Shown here piece after piece: positions 35,621 through 44,118 of a stretch of DNA of 64,000 nt. The translations under genes and the position numbers were made by a program. How positions within the stretch are numbered: the first letter of the stretch is position 1; every line of letters begins with the position of its first letter. The notes beneath the pieces are model-generated. The model searched no databases, was not told the DNA's origin, and worked only from the letters and a program-made list of their open reading frames with translations. Source of the DNA: DASQFD01 sp035633255 (lineage in GTDB: Bacteria > Actinomycetota > Actinomycetes > Actinomycetales > Dermatophilaceae). The stretch is taken from contig DASQFD010000021.1 of NCBI GenBank assembly GCA_035633255.1, positions 29,756-93,755 of the forward strand, given 5' to 3'.

Positions 35621-35703
35621 GCGGACGGCGTGGCGCTCACTCGGCGACGACGCCGTCACCCGGCGGACGGCGTGGCGCTCACTCGGCGACGACGCCGGTC
35701 ACC
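35621..35703. repeat. 42-bp tandem duplication at the end of the helicase-associated gene
   Basis: GCGGACGGCGTGGCGCTCAC and the next 22 bases recur with a period of 42 bp (35621 and 35663). The unit contains the gene's stop codon, so a second, non-coding copy of the gene end follows the first. Confidence 0.88.
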
Positions 35704-37952
35704 CGGTGCACGGACAGGGTGCGCGTGGTGCCGTCAGCGGTGCCGGTGACCCGGCCGCCCTCGAGCCGCTCGGGGTGGAAGAGGAGGCGGCGGGTGGCCC
35801 CCGTCGCGTCCGCGTAGCCGAGCCACACGGCGTGCCCGTCCGCGATCGCCTCGCGCAGCAGCGCGACCGAGGTCGTGGGGTCGCTGGCCGGGATGCGTGG
35901 GCCGACGCGCCCGCCGGGCCGGTCCGCGGCGCGCAGCGTGGCGACGAGGGGGCCCGCCAGCTGCTCGTCGACCGTCCGGACGACGGCTGGCTCCTCGGGC
36001 CGCCGGGTGCCGGCGCGGCGGCGGGCCACCGCCGGCACGGCCACCGTGCCGGCCGAGGTCTCCGCGACCGGCGCGAACCCCGCCTCGCGCAGCATCGCCA
36101 GCACGACGTCGGCCTCGACCGGTGAGGTCAGGACGGTGGGCGCCACCGGCCGCAGCGAGAGCGCGCAGAGGCGGCGCGAGGCCAGCATCTCGTCCAGCGC
36201 GGCCGGGTCGTCGGTGCGGACCACCGCACGCACGGCAGCGACCCGCACCTGTCCGTGCCGGCGGGCGACGTCGTGCACCAGGAAGTCCAGCGGTTGCGGC
36301 ACCGGGGTGGCGCTGGCGGCGGCGAGCCGGGTGAGCAGCTGGTCGGCGGTCCACCCGGCGTCCAGGCACCGGCGCACGCTGGCCTCGCTGAACCGGTGGA
36401 CCGCGGCACCACCCCGTGACTCCACGTCCGCCGCGAGCCGGAGCAGCTCCGCGAGCGCACCCACGGTCGGCCCGGGCGCGATGGCCGTCAGGTCCGCCTG
36501 CAGCACCACGTGCTCGACGGGAGCGGGCAGGTGCGCCTCCATCGCCGCGGCCACCGCGTGGTGGTCGGTGGCGTCGCGCTCGCCGCCCGCCCCCAGCAGG
36601 GCCCGCCCGGCGGTCGAGAGGGCACCACGACCGGTGACGCCCAGCTGCTCCGCCTCGCGCAGCACCGCCGTGACGAGGCCGTCGAGGTCCCGGGGCAGGC
36701 GCCGCGGGCGGGACCACGCGAGCACGCCCGCCACGGCCGGCCCGAGCGGGGCGGCCCCGGGCTCCTCGCGCGCGAGGACCTCCAGCACCGCGCGCCGCAG
36801 CGACCGGATGACCGGCCAGTGCACGTCCGGGCCGAGCGCGTTGACCGCCCCGGTGCCGCCGGGCGGGCGGGTCCCGACCAGGTGCGGGGCCCGCGTCGAG
36901 CGCAGCCAGGCGCGCGCCACCAGGGCCCAGCGCCGGCCTCCGGGCGCCGCCTGCCAGGTGTCGTATGCCGCGCTGGGCGCCCAGTGCGGCTCCTCCTCGC
37001 CGTCGTCGACGACGAGGCCGGCCGCCACCGCGGTCTCGACCAGCAGGGTCGCGGCGGGCGGCGGGAGGTCCAGCAGGGCCGCGGCTGCCGCCAGGTCGCG
37101 CACCGACAACCCCCCGGAGCGGAGCACCCGCGGCGGTGCGGCCTCCCAGGCCGCCACCAGCTCCTCGACCCGCGAGAGCACCTCGCCCGCGGCCCCACCG
37201 GCGGTGCGGTCGACCACGTCCCGGTCGCGGACCGTGGCGGGGACCGCGGGTCGGTGCAGCGCGGGCTCGGCGATCCGCCCGCCGCGCAGCGCCAGTCCCA
37301 CCTCGCGCGGCAGCACCACCTGGCCCGGCTCGTCGGCGGGCAGCAGCAGCCCCCGGTCGAGCAGCCAGCCGGCGCCGTCCTCCCCGGCGGCGCCGTCCTC
37401 CCCGGCGTCGCGACCCGGGCCGCCGAGGATCCCCACCGGTGGACCGGCCGCGAGCCGCGCCAGGATGGCGGCGGCCCGCGCCGGGGCCGCCGCGGCGAGG
37501 TCCCGGACGGCCTCCGGGTCGGGGCCGGGGCGCCCGGGCGGCCGAGGTGGCCCGAGCCCGCCCGGGTGCGGGCCGAGCACCTCGGTCAGGGTCCGGGTCG
37601 GCACCAGACCCTCCGGTGAGCGCCAGAGGAGGGCCAGGAGCCAGAGGTCCTCGAGAAGTCCGGCCACCTGGTGCGGGGGGACGCCGATCAGGGCGCCGAC
37701 GTCCGCGGCGGAGACGGGGCCCCCGTGCACGGCGGCCGCCTCGACGACCTGGAGGTGGGCGCGGTCGAGGCCGTCGAGCGCCCGCACCGTGCTCGCGCGG
37801 GTGGAGCTGCGGGCGGCCAGCGCGGTCAGGTCCGCGGGCAGCGGCCGGGCCAAGTCCGGACGCCGCACGAGGAGCGCAGCGAGATCGTCGTCGCTGCGGG
37901 ACCGGACGTCGTCGGCCAGCGAGCGGACGGTCGCCGCGGTCCCGTGCTGCAC
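35679..37952 (-). CDS. XPB-associated helicase C-terminal-like domain protein
   Basis: 757 aa. The protein lacks ATPase motifs. The N-terminal 100 residues include HLQVVEAAAVHGG (winged-helix-like), and the C-terminal region (about 470-750) contains VLQADLTAIAPGP and LDFLVHDVARRHGQVRV, features of the helicase_C_3/Ssl2-associated family. I recall it near XPB in mycobacteria (Rv0862c). It may bind DNA or partner XPB. The start is supported by a leaderless -10 at 37959-37964. Confidence 0.85.
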   Translation of the reverse strand: MQHGTAATVRSLADDVRSRSDDDLAALLVRRPDLARPLPADLTALAARSSTRASTVRALDGLDRAHLQVVEAAAVHGGPVSAADVGALIGVPPHQVAGLLEDLWLLALLWRSPEGLVPTRTLTEVLGPHPGGLGPPRPPGRPGPDPEAVRDLAAAAPARAAAILARLAAGPPVGILGGPGRDAGEDGAAGEDGAGWLLDRGLLLPADEPGQVVLPREVGLALRGGRIAEPALHRPAVPATVRDRDVVDRTAGGAAGEVLSRVEELVAAWEAAPPRVLRSGGLSVRDLAAAAALLDLPPPAATLLVETAVAAGLVVDDGEEEPHWAPSAAYDTWQAAPGGRRWALVARAWLRSTRAPHLVGTRPPGGTGAVNALGPDVHWPVIRSLRRAVLEVLAREEPGAAPLGPAVAGVLAWSRPRRLPRDLDGLVTAVLREAEQLGVTGRGALSTAGRALLGAGGERDATDHHAVAAAMEAHLPAPVEHVVLQADLTAIAPGPTVGALAELLRLAADVESRGGAAVHRFSEASVRRCLDAGWTADQLLTRLAAASATPVPQPLDFLVHDVARRHGQVRVAAVRAVVRTDDPAALDEMLASRRLCALSLRPVAPTVLTSPVEADVVLAMLREAGFAPVAETSAGTVAVPAVARRRAGTRRPEEPAVVRTVDEQLAGPLVATLRAADRPGGRVGPRIPASDPTTSVALLREAIADGHAVWLGYADATGATRRLLFHPERLEGGRVTGTADGTTRTLSVHRVTGVVAE

Positions 37953-37958
37953 CGGCTC

Positions 37959-37964
37959 ACGCTA
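37959..37964 (-). promoter_or_regulatory. -10 element (leaderless) of the helicase-associated gene
   Basis: TAGCGT on the minus strand, 6 nt before GTG 37952. Confidence 0.5.
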
Positions 37965-38044
37965 ACCCGTCCCGCTCCTGTGAGTTCCGCACGAATCGGC
38001 GTGGAGCGCCTCGCCGGGACCGATGCGGGTCGACAATGCGAAGC

Positions 38045-38707
38045 ATGTCCGAGCAGCCACCGCCCCAGGGCGCCCCCACCCCCGGGCCGGAGCCGGCCCC
38101 CGTCCCCCCGCCGGCGGGGGGACCCGGCATACCCGGTGGGACGCGGGGGCTGGTCACCGTGCTGGTCGCGGCCCTCGTCGGCCTCGCCCTGGTCACGGCG
38201 CTCGGCCTGACCGCGGTCGCGCTCGCGGTCAACCGGTTCGCCGACACCGGCACCGGCTGGGTCGATGACCGGGGCCCGATGATGGGCGGTGACGGGCGCT
38301 GGGGAGACGACGGTGACGATCAGGGCCCGGCCCCCGGCAAGGGCAACGGCAGCGGACCGGGTCGAGGCAACGGCAACGGCAACGGCAACGCGCTCCCGCC
38401 GGTCGGCGCCCTCCACGGCGAGTACACCGCCACCGTGGGCGGCGCCACCGTCCCGATGCTCTTCCAGACCGGCGCCGTCACCCGGGTCGACGGCGCCACC
38501 TCGCTCACCGTCCGCAGCACCGACGGCTTCACCGCCACCTACACCCGCGACGCCGACACGGTGGTCAAGGACCGCGGCCGGGGCCTCGCCGTGGGCGGGA
38601 CGGTGACCGTGCTCGCCCGCAAGGAGGGCGCCGCGGCGGTCCACGTCTGGCTCCACCGGGCCCAGCCGGGTCCGGCTCCATCCTCGTCCGCGACGCCGAC
38701 CCCCTAG
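38045..38707 (+). CDS. membrane-anchored DUF5666-like protein
   Basis: 220 aa. A Pro-rich cytoplasmic start (about 1-38), one membrane helix (about 40-63), an acidic Gly/Asn-rich linker with GNGNGN repeats (about 95-118), and a C-terminal beta domain (about 120-205) beginning LHGEYTA. The domain resembles DUF5666. Function unknown. A GACAAT element 7 nt before the ATG suggests leaderless transcription; an ATG at 38036 is also in frame. Confidence 0.68.
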   Translation: MSEQPPPQGAPTPGPEPAPVPPPAGGPGIPGGTRGLVTVLVAALVGLALVTALGLTAVALAVNRFADTGTGWVDDRGPMMGGDGRWGDDGDDQGPAPGKGNGSGPGRGNGNGNGNALPPVGALHGEYTATVGGATVPMLFQTGAVTRVDGATSLTVRSTDGFTATYTRDADTVVKDRGRGLAVGGTVTVLARKEGAAAVHVWLHRAQPGPAPSSSATPTP

Positions 38708-38717
38708 GGCTCGGTCC

Positions 38718-39641
38718 GTGGCCCCTCCTCCCACCGGTCAGCAGTGGTCGCTTCGTCATGGCACCGACGAGCTCACGGTGGTGGAGGTGGGCGGCGGGCT
38801 GCGGTCGTGGACCCGCGGCGGCCTGGACGTCCTCGCCGGCTACGGCGCCGACGAGCGCCTCACCATGGGCCGCGGCCAGCTGCTCATGCCGTGGCCGAAC
38901 CGGGTCGCCGACGGTCGCTACCGCTTCGGGAAGCGCGACCACCAGCTCGCGCTCACCGAGCCGGCGCGGCACAACGCCATCCACGGTCTGGTCCGGTGGG
39001 CGGCGTGGAGTCTCCTCGAGCAGGCCCCGGACTCGGTGACGGTCGGTCTCGTCCTCCGCCCCCAGCCCGGGTGGGCGTGGACGCTGGAGTGCACGACCCG
39101 GTATGCCGTCGGTGCCGACGGCCTGACCGTGACCTCGAGCGCGACCAACCTCTCCGACGACCCGGCCCCCTTCGGCTACGGGGTGCACCCCTACCTGGCC
39201 ATCGGCGACGCACCCTGGTCCGACGTCCAGCTGACCATCCCGGCCGCCACCTGGGTCGAGACCGACGACCGGCTCCTCCCCGTCGCCCGGCGCGCGGTGG
39301 CGGGCACCGACCGCGACCTGCGCACGCCCCGACCGGTGGGCACCGACCTCGACACCGCCTTCACCGACCTGACCGTCGACGGGGACGGTCGCTGGCGGGT
39401 CGGGCTGGCCGCGCCCGGGCGCCCGCGCACGGCGCTGTGGGCGGAGGCGGCGAGGTTCCCGTGGCTGCAGGTCTTCACCGGCTCGGAGACCGACGACCCC
39501 GACGGCCCGCGCGGGGTGGCGGTCGAGCCGATGACCTGCCCCGCCGGCGCCCTGGTCACCGGCGACTCCCTGCTCGTCCTCGGGCCGGGAGAGGGGTGGA
39601 CCGGCACCTGGGGCATCGACGTCGCCGCGCCGGGGCGGTGA
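38718..39641 (+). CDS. aldose 1-epimerase family protein
   Basis: 307 aa. Galactose-mutarotase-type motifs: PWPNRVADGRYRF, NAIHGLVRWAAW (His), GYGVHPYLAIG (second catalytic His), and VAVEPMTCPAGAL with Glu. These are the catalytic and sugar-binding blocks of the AraJ-like/GalM-like family. It interconverts alpha and beta sugar anomers. It starts 10 nt after the preceding gene and has its own TAGGGC 7 nt before GTG. Confidence 0.92.
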   Translation: MAPPPTGQQWSLRHGTDELTVVEVGGGLRSWTRGGLDVLAGYGADERLTMGRGQLLMPWPNRVADGRYRFGKRDHQLALTEPARHNAIHGLVRWAAWSLLEQAPDSVTVGLVLRPQPGWAWTLECTTRYAVGADGLTVTSSATNLSDDPAPFGYGVHPYLAIGDAPWSDVQLTIPAATWVETDDRLLPVARRAVAGTDRDLRTPRPVGTDLDTAFTDLTVDGDGRWRVGLAAPGRPRTALWAEAARFPWLQVFTGSETDDPDGPRGVAVEPMTCPAGALVTGDSLLVLGPGEGWTGTWGIDVAAPGR

Positions 39642-39838
39642 CGCGCGGAGCCTGAGCCCGCTCGCGGCCGGCGGCACCCGCCCCTCCACCGGTGACACCC
39701 GCGTCGCTCCCCGCCCGCGTCGACGTCCCGCGACCAGGGCACCGCCGCCCGCGACACGAGCCGGCTCCCGGCGGCGTTAGCCTTGGGGGTGCGCCGCGCG
39801 AGCCGGCGCCTCAACCCACCACGTCCAAGAGGTGCATC

Positions 39839-40243
39839 GTGCCCACAGGCAAGGTCAAGTTCTTCGACGCCGAGAAGGGCTTCGGCTTCGTCTCGACCGA
39901 CGACGCGTCCGAGGGCGGGGACGTCTTCGTGCCCGCCAGCGCCCTGCCCGCCGGGGTCAGCACGCTCAAGACCGGCTCCCGGGTCGAGTTCGGCATCGTC
40001 GAGGGCCGCCGCGGCGCGCAGGCGCTCTCCCTCCACCTGCTGGACCCGGCCCCGAGCGTCGCCACCAACCGCAAGGTGCGCGACCGCAAGGACGCCGAGG
40101 CGATGGTGGTCATCGTCGAGGACGTCATCGCCCTGCTGGACAGCGTCCAGCGCTCGCTGCGCCGTGGGCACTACCCGGACGGTGAGCACGGCAACAAGGT
40201 CGCCCAGGTCCTGCGGGCCGTCGCGGACGACCTCGAGCTCTGA
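39839..40243 (+). CDS. cspB: cold-shock domain protein with C-terminal extension
   Basis: 134 aa, GTG with AAGAGG 6 nt upstream. Residues 2-68 are a cold-shock domain with RNP motifs KGFGFVS and DVFVPAS. Residues 70-134 are an additional, mostly helical, mixed-charge tail not found in CspA-size proteins. It binds single-stranded RNA/DNA. A TAGCCT -10 at 39778 would give a leader of about 50 nt. DUF3027 follows 8 nt later. Confidence 0.9.
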   Translation: MPTGKVKFFDAEKGFGFVSTDDASEGGDVFVPASALPAGVSTLKTGSRVEFGIVEGRRGAQALSLHLLDPAPSVATNRKVRDRKDAEAMVVIVEDVIALLDSVQRSLRRGHYPDGEHGNKVAQVLRAVADDLEL

Positions 40244-40251
40244 GCGCCCCG

Positions 40252-40992
40252 ATGGCAACCGTGGCCAAGGAGGACGCCGTGCTGGCGGCCGCCGTCGACG
40301 TCGCCCGGGCGGCCGCCGAGGACGTCGCCGAGAAGGGCACGGTCGGGGAGCACCTGGGCAGCGAGGCGGTCGAGGAGCGCCTGGTGACCCACCACTTCCG
40401 GTGCACGGCCACGGCATACCCGGGCTGGCGGTGGGCCGTGACGCTGGCCCGCGTGCCGCGCTCGAAGGTGGCCACGGTGTGCGAGACCCACCTCGAGCCC
40501 GGTGAGGGGGCGCTGCTCTCGCCCGAGTGGCTGCCCTACGCCGACCGGCTCGCGCCCGGTGACCTGCGCGCGGGGGACGTGACGCCGTACCTGCCCGACG
40601 ACCCGTGCCTGGAGGCCGGCTTCGAGGCGACCGGGGACGAGGACGTCGACCGGGTCGCGCTGTGGGAGCTGGGGCTGGGCCGGGCGCGCGTGCTCTCGCC
40701 CGAGGGCCGGGTGGCCGCCGCGACCCGCTGGTATGCCGGGAGCGCCGGTCCGACGTCCCCGGTCGCCCAGAAGGCGCCGGCACCGTGCTCGACCTGCGGC
40801 TTCTTCGTGCCGATGGCCGGGGCGCTGCGCGTGCTCTTCGGCGTGTGCGCCAACGAGTGGTCACCCAGTGACGGCGGGGTGGTCAGTCTCGACCACGGCT
40901 GCGGCGCCCACTCGGAGGTCGACGTCGACCGGCCGGCCGCCGAGGACGTCCCGGCCCCCATCCTCGACGACTTCGCGCTCGACCCGGCCTGA
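40252..40992 (+). CDS. DUF3027 protein with Cys-rich motif
   Basis: 246 aa. The actinobacterial DUF3027 core includes RCTATAYPGWRWAVTLARVPRSK and LLPYADRLAPGDL-like text. A possible zinc site is made of APCSTCGFFVPM, later VCANEWSPSDG and DHGCGAHSE. Function unknown; conserved next to the cold-shock gene and DUF2530/serC genes in other actinobacteria, as I recall. Co-transcribed with cspB (8-nt gap). Confidence 0.88.
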   Translation: MATVAKEDAVLAAAVDVARAAAEDVAEKGTVGEHLGSEAVEERLVTHHFRCTATAYPGWRWAVTLARVPRSKVATVCETHLEPGEGALLSPEWLPYADRLAPGDLRAGDVTPYLPDDPCLEAGFEATGDEDVDRVALWELGLGRARVLSPEGRVAAATRWYAGSAGPTSPVAQKAPAPCSTCGFFVPMAGALRVLFGVCANEWSPSDGGVVSLDHGCGAHSEVDVDRPAAEDVPAPILDDFALDPA

Positions 40993-41014
40993 CGACGGCC
41001 CGAGCGCCGGCGGG

Positions 41015-41251
41015 CTACTCCGCGTCGGCGGCGTTGCCGCGGCCCCGGGCGACGTAGGCGTAGCCCAGCGCCCCGAGCACCAGGCCGGTCACGCAGGTCC
41101 ACGGCCACCACGAGCGGTCCCCCTCGTGCAGCGCGGGGACGAGCAGGACCACCAGGAGCACCAGCGCCCAGCCCGCGCTGCCCAGCACGATCACGCGGCG
41201 GGTCGGGACGTGCAGCGCCTCGAGGTCCTCGGGCCGGCTCGGGTCGGTCAC
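41015..41251 (-). CDS. DUF2530 two-helix membrane protein
   Basis: 78 aa. Two membrane helices (about residues 20-40 and 52-68) with a WWPWTCVTG motif between them fit DUF2530. GTG 41251 is preceded by TAGGCT at a 6-nt distance, so it is leaderless. Its -10 overlaps that of the divergent mscS remnant. Function unknown. Confidence 0.82.
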   Translation of the reverse strand: MTDPSRPEDLEALHVPTRRVIVLGSAGWALVLLVVLLVPALHEGDRSWWPWTCVTGLVLGALGYAYVARGRGNAADAE

Positions 41252-41257
41252 CCGGCC

Positions 41258-41263
41258 AGCCTA
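41258..41263 (-). promoter_or_regulatory. -10 element (leaderless) of the DUF2530 gene
   Basis: TAGGCT on the minus strand, 6 nt before GTG 41251. Divergent TAGTGT (41262-41267, plus) overlaps it. Confidence 0.45.
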
Positions 41264-41271
41264 GTGTCGGC

Positions 41272-42046
41272 GTGGACGGTCAGCCGTCGGGACGATGCCC
41301 TCCCCACCTCGGGCTGAGCCGAGCGCTGGGCTGGCTCACCGGCCGGTTCCTCCGGTGGAGGGGTCGCTCCCCGAGCACCAGCGCCATCTTCGGCGCGCTG
41401 GCCCGGACGGCGGTCCAGGTGTCCGCCTTCGCCGCCGCCGTGACCGTCGTCTTCCCGAGCGTCAAGCCGGTCGATGCGCTCGGCGGCATCGGGGTGCTGA
41501 CCATCGCTGCGGGCATCGCCTTCCAGACCGTCCTGGGCACCATGTCCGCCGGGATGGTGATCCTCGCGAGGGACAAGTTCCGCGTCGACGACCAGATCGC
41601 CGTCCACGACGTCGCCGGCACCGTGACGGCGGTCTCCCTGACCAGCACGGCAGTGCGCACCTTCGACGGCCGCCTCGTGCTCATCCCCAACTCGCTGGTG
41701 CACTCGGAGATCGTCACCGTCCAGACGGGGTTCGAGCAGGTGCGGTCGACGGTCCCCATCGACATCGACGACGGCAGCGACCTCGAAACTGGACCTCCGC
41801 TTCTGGTCCGGGGCCCGGCAGATGGAGACCAGGCCGGCCCAGCACGAGGTGATCCGCGCGGCCCTTCGTGCGCTGAAGGACGCCGGTGTGAAGACCGGGT
41901 CCGACGTGGTCGTCGTGGAGGGCGGTCCGCAACTGCTGGACGCCGTTCACCACCAAGAGCGAAGGCCCGACGGGGGACGCACCATGCTGGCCGACCACCC
42001 CACGCTGGCCGACCACCCCAAGCCGGCCGACCACCCCGGCGCGTGA
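41272..42046 (+). pseudogene. mscS-type mechanosensitive channel, decayed
   Basis: The first part reads the MscS pore and beta domain (GVLTIAAGIAFQTVLGTMSAG, then DKFRVDDQIAVHDVAGTV and IPNSLVHSEIVT) to about 41787, where frame is lost after VPIDIDDGSDLE. The C-terminal piece LDLRFWSGARQMETRPAQHEV resumes in another frame. Compared with intact MscS proteins, about 40 residues between these parts are missing, so an out-of-frame deletion is likely. The N-terminal membrane helices are also short. Not expected to make a channel. Confidence 0.75.
41985..42040. repeat. 18-bp repeats within the mscS remnant
   Basis: Three copies of an 18-bp unit of type GCTGGCCGACCACCCCAC (encoding LADHP in the remnant's second frame) follow the truncated channel domain. 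Confidence 0.75.
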
Positions 42047-42115
42047 CGTCGCTGACGTCGCCCGCCACGCCTCAGCCGCCGTTTCGCTGCCGGATCCGCT
42101 GCCCTCCCGGGAATG

Positions 42116-42130
42116 CTTAGCCCGGCTAAG
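42116..42130. promoter_or_regulatory. MarR operator candidate
   Basis: CTTAGCCCGGCTAAG is a perfect 7-1-7 palindrome directly before the MarR gene's ribosome-binding site. Its position fits autoregulation of the MarR-MFS operon. Confidence 0.65.
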
Positions 42131-42173
42131 GAGTTGAGCCGGAGGTCCCATGACGTCGGAGGAGGTGAGCGCC

Positions 42174-42674
42174 GTGACGACGCCCTCCGCACCCGCGACC
42201 GCGTCGCCCTCCGCACCCGCGACCGCCGCCGCCGGCTCTGGCACCGCGCGGATGACCCGCGACCAGCAGGCCCGTCTCGCCGGTGACCTACGCCTGGCGT
42301 GCATGCGGATCTCGCGGCGCGTCCGCTACGAGAGCGACGACGCGCTCGCGCCCCACCAGTTCAGCGTCCTCGTGCAGCTCCACGAGCGGCCCCGCACCCC
42401 GCGTGCCCTCGCCGAGGTCGAGCGGGTCAGCGCGCCCTCGATGACCAGGACTGCGACCGGCCTGGTCGAGCGGGGGCTCGTGTCCAGGACCGGTGACCCC
42501 ACGGACGGCCGCTCGGTGATCCTCGCCCTCACCCCCGAGGGCCGCCGGGTGCTCCGCGAGACCCGGCGCCGGCGTGACGAGTGGCTCGCGGTCCGCCTCG
42601 CCGCCCTGCCGGACGACGAGCGCGAGCTGCTCCGCCGGGCCACCGAGGTGCTCGCCAGGGTGGCCGCGGGATGA
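42174..42674 (+). CDS. MarR-family transcriptional regulator
   Basis: 166 aa from GTG 42174 (GGAGG at 42161-42165, 8-nt spacing); ATG at 42150 (174 aa) is also possible. The winged helix FSVLVQLHERP, LAEVERVSAPSMTRTATGLVERGLVSRTGDPTDGRSVILALT is classic MarR. It likely represses this MarR-MFS-micropeptide operon through the 42116-42130 palindrome. Its stop overlaps the MFS start (ATGA). Confidence 0.9.
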   Translation: MTTPSAPATASPSAPATAAAGSGTARMTRDQQARLAGDLRLACMRISRRVRYESDDALAPHQFSVLVQLHERPRTPRALAEVERVSAPSMTRTATGLVERGLVSRTGDPTDGRSVILALTPEGRRVLRETRRRRDEWLAVRLAALPDDERELLRRATEVLARVAAG

Positions 42675-43978
42675 GCCCGACCTTCAGCTCCCTGCAGATC
42701 CGCAACTACCGGCTCTGGTTCGCCGGCGCCTTCGTCTCCAACGTCGGCACCTGGATGGGCCGGGTCGGCCAGGACTGGCTCGTCTACACCCAGCTGACCG
42801 ACCGCAGCTCGACCGCGCTCGGCCTGGTCACCGGCCTGCAGTTCCTGCCGTTCCTGCTGCTCGCGCCCTGGGCCGGCGTCGTCGTCGACCGGTTCCGCAC
42901 CAGGACGGTCCTGCTGGTCACCCAGAGCGTGCTGCTGCTGACCAGCCTGCTGCTCGCCGTTCTCGTCCTGACCGACACCGCCGCGCTCTGGCACGTCTAC
43001 GCCCTGGCGCTCGCCCAGGGGGTGGCGACCGCGTTCGACAACCCGGCCCGAGCGACCTTCGTCTCCGAGATGGTCCCCCGCGACCGGATCGCCAACGCGG
43101 TGGCCCTCAACAGCGCCTCCTTCCACGGCGGCCGGCTGGTCGGCCCCGGCGTCGCGGGCCTGCTCATCGCCGCGTGGGGCACCGGTCTCACCCTGGCCCT
43201 GAACTCCCTGACCTTCGTCGTCGTCCTCGGCTCCCTGCTCCTCCTGCGCACGCGGGAGCTGCTGCCGCACCCGACCCTGCAGCTCACCAAGGGCGCGCTG
43301 CGCGCCGGTCTGCGCTACGTCAACGCCCGACGCGACCTTCAGCTGGTCATGGGTCTGGTGTTCGTGCTCGGCACCTTCGGGATGAACTTCCAGGTCACCA
43401 CGGCGCTGATGGCGACCACGGTGTTCGACAAGGGCCCGGAGGCGTACGGCCTGCTCGGGTCGATCATGGCGGTGGGCTCGCTCAGCGCCGCCCTGCTCGC
43501 CGCCCGGCGCGGCACCCCGCGGCTACGGGTCCTCCTGCTCGCGCTCGCCGGCTTCGCGGTCGCGGCCGGGGCCGCGGCGCTGGCCCCCACCTACGTGCTG
43601 TTCGCGCTCGCCCTCGTGCCCGTCGGCCTGACCTCGCTGACCGCGATGACGACCGCCAACGCCATGGTCCAGCTGCGGGTCGTACCGGAGATGCGCGGCC
43701 GGGTGATGGCCCTGTACATGGCGATCTTCCTGGGCGGGACGCCCTTCGGTGCGCCGCTGATCGGCTGGATCGGTGCGGCCTTCGGCGCCCGCTGGACGAT
43801 CGGCATCGGCTCGCTCGCCGTGGCCCTCAGCCTGGGGGCCGCGGTCTGGTGGCTGGCGCGCGAGGAGAATGTCCGGGTGAGCTTCGAGTCCCACCGCCGG
43901 CCCCGCCTGCTCGTCACGAGCACCGCCACCGAGGACGACGACGGCCCCCGGACCCTGGTGCCGGAGGCCGCGCGGTGA
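42671..43978 (+). CDS. MFS transporter, EntS/enterobactin-exporter-like subgroup
   Basis: 435 aa with about 11-12 helices. N-terminal FSSLQIRNYRLWFAGAFVSNVGTW, an AGVVVDRFRTRTVLL loop and VATAFDNPARATFVSEMVPRDRIANA are typical of MFS_3/EntS-like exporters. The hydrophilic end is Glu/Asp-rich. As the regulated target of MarR it is probably an efflux pump; the substrate is unknown. It overlaps MarR upstream and a 28-aa ORF downstream. Confidence 0.85.
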   Translation: MSPTFSSLQIRNYRLWFAGAFVSNVGTWMGRVGQDWLVYTQLTDRSSTALGLVTGLQFLPFLLLAPWAGVVVDRFRTRTVLLVTQSVLLLTSLLLAVLVLTDTAALWHVYALALAQGVATAFDNPARATFVSEMVPRDRIANAVALNSASFHGGRLVGPGVAGLLIAAWGTGLTLALNSLTFVVVLGSLLLLRTRELLPHPTLQLTKGALRAGLRYVNARRDLQLVMGLVFVLGTFGMNFQVTTALMATTVFDKGPEAYGLLGSIMAVGSLSAALLAARRGTPRLRVLLLALAGFAVAAGAAALAPTYVLFALALVPVGLTSLTAMTTANAMVQLRVVPEMRGRVMALYMAIFLGGTPFGAPLIGWIGAAFGARWTIGIGSLAVALSLGAAVWWLAREENVRVSFESHRRPRLLVTSTATEDDDGPRTLVPEAAR

Positions 43979-44061
43979 CGCCGGTCTTCCGGCGCCGGAT
44001 GACCCTCGGGGTCCTCGCCCTGCTCGTCGTCGTGGCCGTGGTCTATGCCCTGGCGCGGTGA
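43975..44061 (+). CDS. 28-aa membrane micropeptide coupled to the MFS gene
   Basis: GTG overlaps the MFS stop (GTGA). The product is VTPVFRRRM followed by one hydrophobic helix (LGVLALLVVVAVVYALAR), with basic flanks. The short length means a random ORF is possible, but the overlapping start, the strongly hydrophobic single-pass pattern and codon bias support a real gene. It may be a small subunit of the transporter (inference). Confidence 0.5.
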   Translation: MTPVFRRRMTLGVLALLVVVAVVYALAR

Positions 44062-44118
44062 CGGCCCCCGGGCGCCCCCAGCGCGGTGACCGCCCGGCGG
44101 CCCCCAGCGGACTGGCGG

